Assembly (NCBI GenBank): GCA_945860945.1
Contig: CAMASG010000011.1
Location: forward strand, 1 to 48,291
Source: Akkermansia muciniphila
GTDB taxonomy: Bacteria > Verrucomicrobiota > Verrucomicrobiia > Limisphaerales > SIAT01
DNA length: 48,291 nucleotides
Direction: 5' to 3'
The notes below the pieces were generated by a model. That model saw only the letters and a program-made list of their open reading frames with translations, was not told the DNA's origin and did no database searches. Position numbers and translations under genes: made by a program. Below are positions 14,933 through 24,133 of the stretch, one piece after another (position 1 is the first letter of the stretch; the number at the start of each line of letters is the position of its first letter).

Positions 14933-17900
14933 CAATCCTCGGCGAACAGGAACTCGAGGTCCGTTTTGGAAAGGCTGCGGGCGAAGCCTTCCTCGCCGAG
15001 CACGTCGGCGATGGTCTGCGATTTGCGCTGCTGGAGTTCCCAAATCTTTTCCTCGACCGTGCCGGGTGCAATGAGTCGATAGGCGTTCACCGTGCGCGTC
15101 TGGCCGATGCGATGCGAGCGGTCGATGGCCTGCGCCTCGACGGCCGGATTCCACCACGGGTCATACAAGATCACGTAACTGGCGGTGGTAAGATTCAGAC
15201 CCGTGCCGGCGGCGCGCAGGCTGAGCAGGAAGACGCCGGCGTTGCTATCCTCTTGGAAAGCATTCACCACGTCCTGCCGCTGCTTGGTTTCGCCCGTCAG
15301 CATGTGCGTGGAAATCTGGCGCGTGTGGCAGACGGTCTCGATGATTTTCAGCATCTGGACGAACTGGCTGAAGACGAGAATCTTCTCGCCGCTCTCGATG
15401 AGCGGGACGAGCAATTCCATAAGCGTCTCGGTCTTGCCGGAGACGGCGTCGCTGCCGACGAGGCGCGGGTGGCAGCAAATCTGGCGCAACCGCGTGAGCG
15501 CGGCGAGCACCTGCATTTTGCTTTGGCCAACGCCTTTCTCGGCGACGGTCTGCATCACTTGATCGCGGCTGCGGCGCAATTCGGCGAGGTAAAGTTTGCG
15601 CTGCGCTTCGCCCAACTCGCAGTCGAGGCGCTGCTCGATTCGTTCGGGCAAATCTTTTGCAACCTGCTGTTTGAGCCGGCGCAACAGCAGGGGACGCAGT
15701 CGCGAAGAAAGTCGGCGGCGGGCGATGCGGCGGGCTCCGATGGCTTCCTCGGTCTCGCCCTGCGGTTCGTACACGTCGTGGAAATGAGCGGCGGATCCGA
15801 GATAGCCGGGCTGAACGAAATCCACGATGCTCCAAAGATCGGTGAGGCGGTTCTCGATCGGTGTGCCGGTGAGCGCGAGGCGTTGCTCGGAATGAATCTG
15901 CTTCACGGCGGTGGTGACTTGCGCGCCAGGGTTCTTGATGAACTGCGCCTCGTCGAGAATGACGGCGCGGAAAGCGAACTTCTGGAGTTCCTCGAGGTCG
16001 CGCCGGAGCAGCGCGTAATTCGTGACGATGATGTCGTACTGCGGGATTTGCTTTCGCAGATTGTGTCGCGCCGCGCCGCTTTCGAGCACGAGCACTTTAC
16101 AGCCGGGCGTGAACTTCTCCGCCTCGCGCAGCCAGTTATGCAGCACCGACGCGGGACAAATGACGAGCGACGGCTTCGGATCGTCCGGATGCTGTTCGCG
16201 CAACCACGATAGCCACGTCAGCGTTTGCAGCGTTTTGCCGAGGCCCATGTCGTCCGCGAGAACTCCACCGAGCCCGAGCGAAGTGAGATGGCAGAGGAAA
16301 TCGAAACCCTCTTTCTGATACGGCCGCAGCTCGGCATCGAGCTGCTTGGGCAGCTTGGTGATGGGGATTCCCTCGAAGTGCGTGATGCGACTGCGGAGTT
16401 GCTCGGCGAGAATCGTGTCGCCGAAAAGAGTCAGGTCGGCATCGTTCAGATGCGCCGCCTGCTCGAGCGGCACGCGCTGAGCCTCGGCGGTGAGGCCCTC
16501 GAGTCCGATGTCCGCCATCATCTCCTGCGCCGAGTGCACAGCGTCCACGTCCAGCTCCACCCAACCGCCGTCCGGCAGTTTCACGAAGCGCGTGGTGGCC
16601 ATGGCGAGGCGCTCGAGGTCCGCCTTTGTTAGCTGCAACCCTTCCTGCTCCCACTCGGTGGAAACGGAGAGCCAATCGATGCCGCTGCCCTGCACGAGCA
16701 GCTTCGGCTTCAATTTGCGCGGCGCGAGGAAAAGCCGTTGGAAAGCCGTGTTGCCGAGATACTCGATGCCCTCGGGCTTGTCCGGCCAGATGGCGGCGAG
16801 GGTGTTCAGGAAATTCTCGTTCGCGTCACCAACCCAAAGACCCGCCTCGGGGGTGAACCAGTCGAGTCGGCGCAGCCACTGCACCGCCGGCTCGAGACGC
16901 GCATCGTCGAGAATCTCCGGCTTGCCATTCGGCGCGTGCGCTGGCTGGTCGAGCTGCCACTCGTGGCCGGCCCAGTGCCACAGGCTCCCATCGCGCTCGC
17001 TGCGAGCGAGCAGGCGGAGCTGCACGCGGTCATCGATCAATTCGAAAACGAACTGCGGCAACGCGGCGTGGGCGACGCAGAGCTGATCCCAATCCACATG
17101 CGGGTCAGGATGCGATTTGCGAAGGCGCGTGAGAAAGCGGTGGCTGAGCTTCGCGACCGGCGCGAGCGGCCGCTGCAGCCAACGATCGAGCAACGCTTCC
17201 GGCGGACTGTTGCGCAGCAGATAAAAAGTGTGGTCCACCAACGCCAGCGCCGGCCGGCCGGCGAAGAAATGCGCCTCGCTCAGCGACAGCAGCCGTCCAT
17301 CGGGCAGGCGTAGCTGGTGCGTGAAGGAAAGCTCGGTGGAACCGTTCTGCAAATGGGGCACGAGTTCGGCGATCTGCCCGTGAAACTGCAATGTCGCGGC
17401 CGTGCCGTGCAGACGGCCGTGATCACCCCAGCGAGCGAGCCATTCAATCAGGACGCCGCCGCTCAATCGCAGGTCGGGCGTCTCGTCGTGGTCGCTGTGG
17501 TTCTCGGCGATCCATTCGATGAACTCCCAGTCGTTCGCAGGGAACAGCTCCTTCTCGTGTGTCGCACGCGAGGTGAGCTCGATGACGTCGGCGAGCGACT
17601 TGATTTTTTCACCGGTGCGCGGACGAGAAATCTGGAAACGCACGGAGAGCGCGTGCAGACCCAGCCGCTGCTCGTCGGCCATCGGCGCGCAGAGCACGCG
17701 GAGCTGGGCGCGCGGCTGGTCGAGATGCTCCGGCGCGGGCGGGAACATCCAGCGTTCCATCTGCAAAAGGACGTCCTGCTCGCGCTCGGCCTCCTCCAAA
17801 TCAGCGAAACGATCTAGGTTCGCGTGCGGCTGGAGCTCGGGCGGAAGCGAATGTTTGTGGCGGAGGAACTGGATGGCGAGCTCCTCCAGCCGTTCGTCGG

Positions 17901-18195
17901 ATTTCTTGGCGAGCAGCTTCGGCCACCATTCTTCGCCGGGGAAATCCTTGCGCGTGAGCGAGAGCCGCTCGAAGTAATCCTCCAGCAACAGCCACGCGCG
18001 CTGCGAATCGGCGCAGGTGGCGAAGAGGCGGAGCACCTCGGTGCGGGCGGCCACGGCGGCCTTCGAATCGGCCAACTCGCGACGCAGGTCCGCGAAAGCG
18101 CCATAGGTCTTCGACAGGACCGAATTGTTCGCGTCGTACTTCGAGGCGGCCGCGGGTCGCGGCGCGCCGTTTTGCTTACGTGAAACTCTGGCCAT
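14932..18195 (-). CDS. SNF2-family DNA-dependent ATPase (Swi2/Snf2 helicase-like)
   Basis: A 1087-residue protein. The N-terminal 600 residues have no recognised enzymatic motif and are lineage-specific. The SNF2 ATPase core follows: ELRPYQKEGFDFL (622-634), motif I ADDMGLGKTLQT (K654), motif Ia CPASVLHNW, motif II DEAQFIKN (748-755) and motif III LTGTPIENRL (775-784). Helicase C has SLRAAGTGLNLT and motif VI DRSHRIGQT. These proteins translocate on duplex DNA and remodel protein-DNA complexes or aid transcription and repair. The motif set resembles bacterial RapA/HepA-like and SNF2_N proteins. It starts with ATG at 18195 and is translationally coupled to the small membrane protein downstream. 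Confidence 0.93.
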   Translation of the reverse strand: MARVSRKQNGAPRPAAASKYDANNSVLSKTYGAFADLRRELADSKAAVAARTEVLRLFATCADSQRAWLLLEDYFERLSLTRKDFPGEEWWPKLLAKKSDERLEELAIQFLRHKHSLPPELQPHANLDRFADLEEAEREQDVLLQMERWMFPPAPEHLDQPRAQLRVLCAPMADEQRLGLHALSVRFQISRPRTGEKIKSLADVIELTSRATHEKELFPANDWEFIEWIAENHSDHDETPDLRLSGGVLIEWLARWGDHGRLHGTAATLQFHGQIAELVPHLQNGSTELSFTHQLRLPDGRLLSLSEAHFFAGRPALALVDHTFYLLRNSPPEALLDRWLQRPLAPVAKLSHRFLTRLRKSHPDPHVDWDQLCVAHAALPQFVFELIDDRVQLRLLARSERDGSLWHWAGHEWQLDQPAHAPNGKPEILDDARLEPAVQWLRRLDWFTPEAGLWVGDANENFLNTLAAIWPDKPEGIEYLGNTAFQRLFLAPRKLKPKLLVQGSGIDWLSVSTEWEQEGLQLTKADLERLAMATTRFVKLPDGGWVELDVDAVHSAQEMMADIGLEGLTAEAQRVPLEQAAHLNDADLTLFGDTILAEQLRSRITHFEGIPITKLPKQLDAELRPYQKEGFDFLCHLTSLGLGGVLADDMGLGKTLQTLTWLSWLREQHPDDPKPSLVICPASVLHNWLREAEKFTPGCKVLVLESGAARHNLRKQIPQYDIIVTNYALLRRDLEELQKFAFRAVILDEAQFIKNPGAQVTTAVKQIHSEQRLALTGTPIENRLTDLWSIVDFVQPGYLGSAAHFHDVYEPQGETEEAIGARRIARRRLSSRLRPLLLRRLKQQVAKDLPERIEQRLDCELGEAQRKLYLAELRRSRDQVMQTVAEKGVGQSKMQVLAALTRLRQICCHPRLVGSDAVSGKTETLMELLVPLIESGEKILVFSQFVQMLKIIETVCHTRQISTHMLTGETKQRQDVVNAFQEDSNAGVFLLSLRAAGTGLNLTTASYVILYDPWWNPAVEAQAIDRSHRIGQTRTVNAYRLIAPGTVEEKIWELQQRKSQTIADVLGEEGFARSLSKTDLEFLFAED

Positions 18196-18427
18196 TAGAT
18201 AATAGTTCGCAAAAAGGGCTTCCTATCTCGTCACAGAACGGCCAATCCGGTCAACACGTTTTCTTTCACAATCAGTACACAGAGGGACAAACGGGCGCTC
18301 CGGCAGTGCTATCACGGGGATTTCACCGGAAGATTTATGGAGAGCGGCGCCAACGTCGCCGTCGCCGGACGCCCCTCGCCGAGACCGTTGACGTCGGCCA
18401 CGCGGCCGCTTAATCTCGCTGCGTTAA

Positions 18428-18769
18428 ATGATTCGCTCAGCACTCATAGTTCTCCTCGGCGCGATGTTCTTGGTCGGCTGCAAGTCCACCAAGAACGGAA
18501 CCGAGGTCGTGGCGCCGCCCAAGAAAGGCGCGGTCACTCCCGCCAAATCCGGCGTGGGCAAGGTCGCGCTGGTGGAGGTCGACCTGGGTTTCGTCGTGCT
18601 CGATTACACGCTTCAGAAGGTGCCGCGGCCGGAACTGCGGCTCACCGTATATCGCGCTGGACTGAAGATTGGCCAAGTCACCACCACGCGGCAGACCGAA
18701 GATTCCTATATCATCGCCGACATCAACACTGGGCTTATCCAAGCCGGTGACGAAGTTCGCGAGGATTGA
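18428..18769 (+). CDS. Small lipoprotein of unknown function
   Basis: A 113-residue protein with a lipoprotein signal: MIRSALIVLLGAMFLVGC, lipobox LVGC with Cys18. After a Lys/Pro-rich linker, a compact beta-rich domain has VALVEVDLGFVVLDY, LRLTVYRAGLKIGQVTTT and ending IIADINTGLIQAGDEVRED. The pattern of a value carried by a barrel-like fold and closed by GDEV looks like a small SH3-like or translation-barrel-like domain, but no family is assigned. It is divergent from the SNF2 gene and convergent with the next gene. The ATG at 18428 fits the signal peptide well. Confidence 0.75.
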   Translation: MIRSALIVLLGAMFLVGCKSTKNGTEVVAPPKKGAVTPAKSGVGKVALVEVDLGFVVLDYTLQKVPRPELRLTVYRAGLKIGQVTTTRQTEDSYIIADINTGLIQAGDEVRED

Positions 18770-18818
18770 TCCGTCCGTTGGCGTTCGCTCCCCTTCCCCT
18801 CGCAGTCGCGCAGTTCGC

Positions 18819-19130
18819 TCAGCCTTTCGGCGTCTTTTGCGTCTTGCCCGTCGACCGCTTCTGGTAGGGCGAATGAAGGTTGAAGTAGATTCCGCAGAGC
18901 GGCGCGTCGGCCTCCGACTGGCTGAGAATCACCGTGATCTGCTTGTCCAGCGCGATGCCGTGGCGCAGCCCCGTCGTGCGCGCCTCGTAAGCTTTGATTG
19001 CTTTGGCCACGAGCGACTCCAGCGACGTGCGGCACTCCTCCGGCGACTTGTCGAGGCTCACGATGTGCAGGTCGAACGACTTCAACGCTGCCGCCATCTC
19101 CGCCTTGTACATCTCCACGGTCAGTTCCAT
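18819..19130 (-). CDS. Hypothetical protein, 103 residues
   Basis: Starts at an ATG and has no signal peptide or membrane segment. It is mostly helical ([44 protein letters not shown] in outline), with a later strand-rich part [27 protein letters not shown]. No family recognised. It follows the YggS gene by 55 nt on the same strand and is probably cotranscribed. Its amino-acid composition looks like real coding sequence, and the opposite frames here are less protein-like. Confidence 0.55.
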   Translation of the reverse strand: MELTVEMYKAEMAAALKSFDLHIVSLDKSPEECRTSLESLVAKAIKAYEARTTGLRHGIALDKQITVILSQSEADAPLCGIYFNLHSPYQKRSTGKTQKTPKG

Positions 19131-19185
19131 CTCCGCAACTTAACCAGAAAATCCGGCGCAACGTGAACAAAAAACGTGCGCCGCG

Positions 19186-19914
19186 TCAGAGCGAAGAATC
19201 GTCCTCGACGCGCTCCTTCGCGGCCTTGTTCGCCGCAGCGCGCGGACCGAAAAGCGCGGTACCGATGCGGACAAGCGTCGCGCCCTCCTCGATTGCCACC
19301 TCGAAGTCGCCGCTCATGCCCATCGAAAGCTCCGGCAACGGCGCGCCGAGAATCTGTTCGGACTGCGCTTTCAGTTCGCGCAGTCGGCGGAAGACGGGGC
19401 GCACCTTCTCCGGCGTCGCCGACCACGGAGCAACCGTCATCAACCCGTGAATCTCGAGACGTGGAAGCGCGTTGATTTGCTCCAACTCAGCGAGGAGCGT
19501 CTCCGGTTGATAGCCAAACTTGCTCGCCTCACCAGCCACGTTCACCTCGAGCAAAATCGGCAACGTCTTCGCTGCCTTCTCGCAAGCCTTGTTCAGTTCC
19601 TCCGCGAGATGGAGGCTGTCCACGCTCTCGATCATCTGGAACAGGTGCACGGCATCGCGACACTTGTTGCTCTGCAAATGACCGATGAAATGCCAGCGAG
19701 CCTTGGTGGGACAGAGCGGAATCTTCGCGCGCGCCTCCTGCACCTTGTTCTCGCCGAACAACGGCACACCCAAATCCAACGCGGCGCGGACGGTGTCGGG
19801 CGGATGATTCTTCGTGACGGCGACGAGCCTCACGGAATCGGCGGCGCGTCCGCTGCGGGCGCAGGCCGCGGTGATTCGTTGCTGAATGGAAGCGAAGTTC
19901 GCAGCCAAGTCCAT
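19186..19914 (-). CDS. yggS: YggS/PLPBP family pyridoxal 5'-phosphate homeostasis protein
   Basis: A 242-residue single-domain PLP barrel protein. [13 protein letters not shown] holds the PLP-binding Lys (K35), followed by [76 protein letters not shown], the usual order of PROSC/YggS motifs. These proteins buffer PLP and affect amino-acid pools without known catalysis. The reading frame stays open upstream to 20406, but the family alignment starts at MDLAANFAS, so ATG 19914 is chosen. It is divergent from the EVE gene with 111 nt between them. Confidence 0.94.
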   Translation of the reverse strand: MDLAANFASIQQRITAACARSGRAADSVRLVAVTKNHPPDTVRAALDLGVPLFGENKVQEARAKIPLCPTKARWHFIGHLQSNKCRDAVHLFQMIESVDSLHLAEELNKACEKAAKTLPILLEVNVAGEASKFGYQPETLLAELEQINALPRLEIHGLMTVAPWSATPEKVRPVFRRLRELKAQSEQILGAPLPELSMGMSGDFEVAIEEGATLVRIGTALFGPRAAANKAAKERVEDDSSL

Positions 19915-20025
19915 GCCGCAATCTAAGCACCCGCGCGCCATAGCACCAAGAATTTCATCACGGTGAAAATGAAACCGCGCGCAAAGAATCTTGGGCCTCG
20001 GCGCGTGGGCGGCTATTCTCTCCGC

Positions 20026-20439
20026 GTGAATTACTGGCTGGCGAAGTCGGAACCGGAAGCGTACGCGTGGGCGACCTTCGTAAAGGACGGCGGCACGGCG
20101 TGGACCGGCGTGCGGAATTTTCAGGCGCGAAACAACCTGCGCGCGATGCGGCGCGGCGATCGCGTCCTCTTTTATCACAGCGTGAGCGAGAAGCAGATCG
20201 TCGGCATCGCGAAAGTGACGAAGACGGCCTACGCCGATTCCACGGCCACCGAAGGCGATTGGTCGTGTGTGGACCTCGCCCCAGTGAAACCGCTCGCCAC
20301 GCCAGTCACGCTCAACACCATCAAATCCGAAGCGGCTCTGCGCGACATCCCGCTCGTGCGCCAGTCGCGCCTCTCCGTCACGCCGCTCACCGAACAACAA
20401 TTTCATCGCTTGCTCGAACTCGGCGACACGAAACTTTGA
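20026..20439 (+). CDS. EVE domain protein
   Basis: About 137 residues from a GTG at 20026, where the fold begins: NYWLAKSEPEAYAW is the hallmark EVE start. WTGVRNFQARNNLRAMRRGDRVLFYHS and IVGIAKVTKTAYAD follow, then LRDIPLVRQSRLSVTPL. EVE domains are PUA-like and bind modified nucleobases in RNA or DNA; many are of unknown role. An upstream ATG (19963) would add 21 basic residues unlike the family. The VOC gene follows after 14 nt. Confidence 0.9.
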   Translation: MNYWLAKSEPEAYAWATFVKDGGTAWTGVRNFQARNNLRAMRRGDRVLFYHSVSEKQIVGIAKVTKTAYADSTATEGDWSCVDLAPVKPLATPVTLNTIKSEAALRDIPLVRQSRLSVTPLTEQQFHRLLELGDTKL

Positions 20440-20453
20440 CCGTTTGAAATAAT

Positions 20454-20861
20454 ATGACCACCGAACTTTTCTCCGCCGAACATCTCGGCCTGCCCGCCCA
20501 AAATCCCACCACGCTCAAGGACTGGTATTGCCGCGTGCTCGGCGCGAAGCTCGTCTTCGAAAACGGCCAGACGCCGCCGGCCTATTTCCTCGAGTTGCCG
20601 GGCGGGTTGATGATCGAAATTTACGAGGGCGACTTCGCGATGAAGGAAACGACCGACAACAGCCTCAACGGTTGGCGTCACCTCGCGTTGCGCTGCGACT
20701 CAATCGAGGCGGCGCGCCCGGAACTCGAGCAGCGCGGTGTGACATTCGATCAACCGGTGAAACCAGCCGGCGGCGGCGGGCGCGTGCTTTTCTTCAAGGA
20801 CGCCGAAAACAATTTACTCCATCTCGTCGAGCGACCGGCGGCTTCAATCTTCCGCCACTAA
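20454..20861 (+). CDS. VOC superfamily (glyoxalase/bleomycin-resistance fold) protein
   Basis: A 135-residue protein with two beta-alpha-beta-beta-beta modules: AEHLGLPAQNPTTLKDWYCRVLGAKLVF then WRHLALRCDSIEAARPELEQRGVTF, ending VLFFKDAENNLLHLVERP. Metal-ligand candidates are H10, E61 (MIEIYEG), H77 (WRHLAL) and the terminal Glu in HLVERP. This fits a metal-dependent VOC enzyme such as a glyoxalase or dioxygenase, but the substrate cannot be told. It is cotranscribed after the EVE gene. Confidence 0.87.
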   Translation: MTTELFSAEHLGLPAQNPTTLKDWYCRVLGAKLVFENGQTPPAYFLELPGGLMIEIYEGDFAMKETTDNSLNGWRHLALRCDSIEAARPELEQRGVTFDQPVKPAGGGGRVLFFKDAENNLLHLVERPAASIFRH

Positions 20862-20930
20862 GAGCCTCGTGCGTGTCACGGCAGTTTGAGGAGTTTGACT
20901 TGGCCGCGCACGAAACGTAGATTCACGACG

Positions 20931-21962
20931 ATGTTGCAACCGCAACCCACGGGGAACATCCCCGCACTTTCCACCGTCACCGACTGGGGCCGCCTCGTCC
21001 GGCCAGCGGAGCCGTTTCTGCAAAGCGTGGCTGCACGTCTCGCCGAGCAGGTACGCGAGTTCGATCCCGCCATCGCTGCGATGGCGCGTTATGCGCTGAC
21101 GAACCAAGGTAAACAACTTCGCCCCGCGCTGGTTTCGCTGAGCGGCGGCGCCGTCGGCAAACTCGCCGAAGCGCACGTGACCGTGGCGGTGATTATCGAG
21201 ATGGTCCATCTCGCCACGCTCGTGCATGACGACGTGATGGACGAGGCGCGGATGCGGCGGCAGCGGCCAACGCTCGCGGTGCAATGGGGCAACGAAGTCT
21301 CGGTGCTGCTGGGCGACTGCCTCTTCGCGGAGGCGGTGCGGCTGGCGGCCAGCTTTCCCTCGCCGGACATCTGCCGCGCGGTGGGCGGGGCGACGAAGAC
21401 CGTTTGCACCGGCGAGATTTTGCAGACGATGCGACGCGGCGACTTCCTCATCTCGCGCGCGGATTATTTCCAAGCCGTCACGATGAAGACGGCTGAACTC
21501 TTCGCGCTCTCGTGCGAGCTGGGCGCTTTGCTGGCGGGGGCTGACGAAAACGGCCGCCGTGCCCTGCGCGAGTATGGCTTGGCGCTCGGCACGGCGTATC
21601 AGGTTTACGATGATTGCCTCGACATCTTCGGCACCGAAGCGCACGCGGGAAAATCACTCGGCACAGACCTCGCCACGGGCAAGGTGACGCTGCCGGTGCT
21701 CATCGCGCGTGAGCGACTGGCTCCGGCGGAACGCGAGCGGTTGCTCGGGATGCTGCGCACGTGGAAGCCGGAAATGGAGCCGGCGCTGGCGGATCTGCTG
21801 CGGCAGGCGAACGCGCTGGCGGAATCGCGCGCGGCGATCGGCGGCTACCTCACCACGGCGCGCAATGCGCTCGCAGGCTTGCCGCAAAGTGAATCACTGC
21901 TGGGATTGCTCGGCCTCACCGCCTTCCTCGGCCAGCAAGTCGAAGCGTTGGGCGCGGAGTAA
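20931..21962 (+). CDS. Polyprenyl (long-chain) diphosphate synthase
   Basis: A 343-residue all-helical prenyltransferase. GKQLRP (60-65) binds IPP. The first Asp-rich motif is HDDVMD with D100, D101 and D104; the second is YDDCLD with D227, D228 and D231. GKSLGTDLATGK near residue 245 is also conserved. The residues four and five before the first Asp motif are Thr and Ala, small rather than aromatic, which in this family favours long products such as octaprenyl or nonaprenyl chains for quinones. The ATG at 20931 is used; a TTG at 20886 would add an unlikely extension. It fits the quinone-based electron chain encoded nearby. Confidence 0.93.
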   Translation: MLQPQPTGNIPALSTVTDWGRLVRPAEPFLQSVAARLAEQVREFDPAIAAMARYALTNQGKQLRPALVSLSGGAVGKLAEAHVTVAVIIEMVHLATLVHDDVMDEARMRRQRPTLAVQWGNEVSVLLGDCLFAEAVRLAASFPSPDICRAVGGATKTVCTGEILQTMRRGDFLISRADYFQAVTMKTAELFALSCELGALLAGADENGRRALREYGLALGTAYQVYDDCLDIFGTEAHAGKSLGTDLATGKVTLPVLIARERLAPAERERLLGMLRTWKPEMEPALADLLRQANALAESRAAIGGYLTTARNALAGLPQSESLLGLLGLTAFLGQQVEALGAE

Positions 21963-22014
21963 ATTCTCCTCTTCAAAAACGCGCGAAGGCGAACGGCGCT
22001 TCAGCTTCAGTTCG

Positions 22015-23418
22015 TCAATCCGTCACGCGCTCGAAGATATAAGTCTCCTTATCGAACTGTACGCTCAGCTTGTTACTGCCGACAGGTTGGAGATCGCTGG
22101 CGAGTTTCATGGCCGGCAGCACGATGGGCGGGCGGGCGACAACCAACGGCATCTTTCCCGACACCGCATTGGTAATTGGGGGCGGCGTGAAGGTGCTGGC
22201 AGCGCGACCCACTTCGACGGAGAATTTATCCCCCTCCTTTTTCCACGTGCCCTTGGCGAGCATCCGCGGAGGCAGTGCGAGTATGTTTGCAGCTAGTGGC
22301 AGAGGCGGCAAAGTGAGAACCAAGTTGGTGGCCTTGACGACTTCGCCGTCCACAACGCGGCTCTGCGCCTCGAACTGGAACCTCATCCCCAGAGGCAATA
22401 GTCGGCCCTCCAAGAAAGCCTGCTGGTCGGTGCCGAAGCTGAACGTGAGACCGAAGGCGACAAGCTTGAGGTAAGCGCTCAAACTCGCGCGGTCGCGTGG
22501 CCGGAGTTGGTTGTGCTTCGATAAAAATTGTTCCTCGGTGCTCTTCGCGTCCAACTTCCAGTAGCCCACGATCGGGTCATTCTCCCACTTCTTGGACTTG
22601 CCGGTATTGAGAAAGCTGACGAGGTCGGCCTTGTCGAGCTTGTCGTACTCGGCACGCAGTTCGGCATTCTGAATGAGGCCGAGGACAGCGGGATGGGTCA
22701 GGATGAAAACGATATTGCTCTTGCCTTTGACGAACGAGACGAGGTTCGTGTCGGCGGTCAACGCTTTGATGTCATCGCGGTGCTGGAGCGAGATCATGTT
22801 CGGGTAAGTGACGAGGCGCTCGTACACGTTCGGGTTGTTGTAGAGCAGCCCCACGAGATCGGCGGTCTCGTAATACTCCACCGGCGCGGGACCGAAAACC
22901 GCAGCGAGCTTGCCGAGGCCACTTGACTGCGCATCGTCGTAAAGGCGGTTCAGAAACTTCAGCCCGCCATGGGTGTCTTCGGATTTCACCTGCCCCGTCG
23001 CGTAGCCAGCCGTCCAGATGCCCACGCTGACCACGACGAGATAGATGAGCCCTGTGAAGAATCCGAGTACGAGGCCGAGATTCTTGTTCATCCGATCCCA
23101 GCGGAAGAACTTCGAGTCATCGTTCTGGTCGAGGTATTTGAAATGCAGATACACCTTGCGCTGAAGGACCCCGCCGATGGACGCCACGAAGAAGACGAGC
23201 GCGAGAAAGGCCATCACCGGCGGCAGGACCGCTTTCCAAATCGGATGAGGCAGGCCGACCAACTCCGGCACCCACGTAAAAACCCCGCCCAACATCGGGG
23301 CAGCGAAGGCGGCGATAATCGCGCCTAAAAAGGCGGCGAGTGAGTAAATCATCCCCGCCGCACGACCAGTTGTGGCGTAGAACGCGATGATGAGCAGCGC
23401 CAGCAACCAGATTGTCAT
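22015..23418 (-). CDS. CvpA-like multi-spanning membrane protein with large extracytoplasmic domain
   Basis: A 467-residue protein from the ATG at 23418 (MTIWLLALLIIAFYATTGRAAGMIYSL). The first 160 residues have four membrane helices in CvpA-like spacing, with the small-residue second helix AAFLGAIIAAFAAPMLGG. The rest is soluble, with about 300 residues rich in short helices then beta strands (GTWKKEGDKFSVEVG, KETYIFERVTD at the end). CvpA proteins are linked to colicin V production and envelope homeostasis, but mechanism is unclear. The long C-terminal domain is not in classic CvpA and is unassigned. It converges on the polyprenyl synthase with a 52-nt gap. Confidence 0.72.
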   Translation of the reverse strand: MTIWLLALLIIAFYATTGRAAGMIYSLAAFLGAIIAAFAAPMLGGVFTWVPELVGLPHPIWKAVLPPVMAFLALVFFVASIGGVLQRKVYLHFKYLDQNDDSKFFRWDRMNKNLGLVLGFFTGLIYLVVVSVGIWTAGYATGQVKSEDTHGGLKFLNRLYDDAQSSGLGKLAAVFGPAPVEYYETADLVGLLYNNPNVYERLVTYPNMISLQHRDDIKALTADTNLVSFVKGKSNIVFILTHPAVLGLIQNAELRAEYDKLDKADLVSFLNTGKSKKWENDPIVGYWKLDAKSTEEQFLSKHNQLRPRDRASLSAYLKLVAFGLTFSFGTDQQAFLEGRLLPLGMRFQFEAQSRVVDGEVVKATNLVLTLPPLPLAANILALPPRMLAKGTWKKEGDKFSVEVGRAASTFTPPPITNAVSGKMPLVVARPPIVLPAMKLASDLQPVGSNKLSVQFDKETYIFERVTD

Positions 23419-23587
23419 GGCCGATTGATAACCGCCGGTCACGCGGCTTGCACGAAGAAAAAGGACCTGCCGCGGCAATGGAGGATTGCCTTGAGAACAC
23501 GGCCGTTATACGGTGGCTGAATTATCGCCGGACAAAGCAGTCCAACGGCGGCGAGGACAAAAGTCGTAACCAGTCGTAAAGTCGTAT

Positions 23588-24133
23588 ATGCAGCAACACC
23601 CTGATCCGAAGGACCCAGCGCGGCGGAATTTCTTCGCCGAGGGCGCGTCGGTCGTCATCGGCGGCGTCATCAGCCTCGTCCCTGTCGTCGCTGGCGCACG
23701 AGTGCTTCTCGATCCGCTCCGGCGCAAATCGAAGGCCGGCGCTGCCACCCGTGTGACGTCACTCGACGCGCTGCCGCCGGATGGCGTGCCGCGTAAATTC
23801 CCCGTCATCGCCACGCGCACAGACGCTTGGAACAAAAGCACGGCCCCCATCGGCGCGGTCTATCTGCGCCGCTCGCCGGAGGGCGTGGTGACGGCGCTGA
23901 ACGTCGTCTGTCCGCACGCGGGTTGCTTCGTGGATTACGTGGCCGAGAAGAGTTCCTACCTTTGCCCCTGCCATAACAGCACGTTCAAGCCTGATGGCGC
24001 GGTCAGCGATGCGAAAAGCCCCAGCGCACGTGCGCTCGATTCTTTGGAAGTAGAAGTCCGAGGTGGCAAAGAGATCTGGGTTAAGTTCCAGAACTTCAGA
24101 GCCGGCCATGCTGAAAAGATTCCCTGCACATGA
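23588..24133 (+). CDS. Rieske iron-sulfur protein of a cytochrome bc-type complex
   Basis: A 181-residue protein with an N-terminal anchor (about residues 18-40) preceded by ARRNFFAEG, a Tat-like twin Arg as is usual for Rieske proteins. The [2Fe-2S] ligands are C108 and H110 in CPHAGC and C126 and H129 in CPCHNSTF. C113 and C128 would form the stabilising disulfide. GAVSDAKSPSARALDSLEVEVRGG completes the fold. It oxidises quinol on the periplasmic side. Its TGA overlaps the cytochrome b ATG (ATGA), so the two subunits are translationally coupled. Confidence 0.95.
   Translation: MQQHPDPKDPARRNFFAEGASVVIGGVISLVPVVAGARVLLDPLRRKSKAGAATRVTSLDALPPDGVPRKFPVIATRTDAWNKSTAPIGAVYLRRSPEGVVTALNVVCPHAGCFVDYVAEKSSYLCPCHNSTFKPDGAVSDAKSPSARALDSLEVEVRGGKEIWVKFQNFRAGHAEKIPCT

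Noticed and set aside
18180-18413. 77-codon plus-strand frame between the SNF2 gene and the lipoprotein gene
   Set aside because: It overlaps the SNF2 start region, has no motif or ribosome-binding site and resembles spacer DNA.
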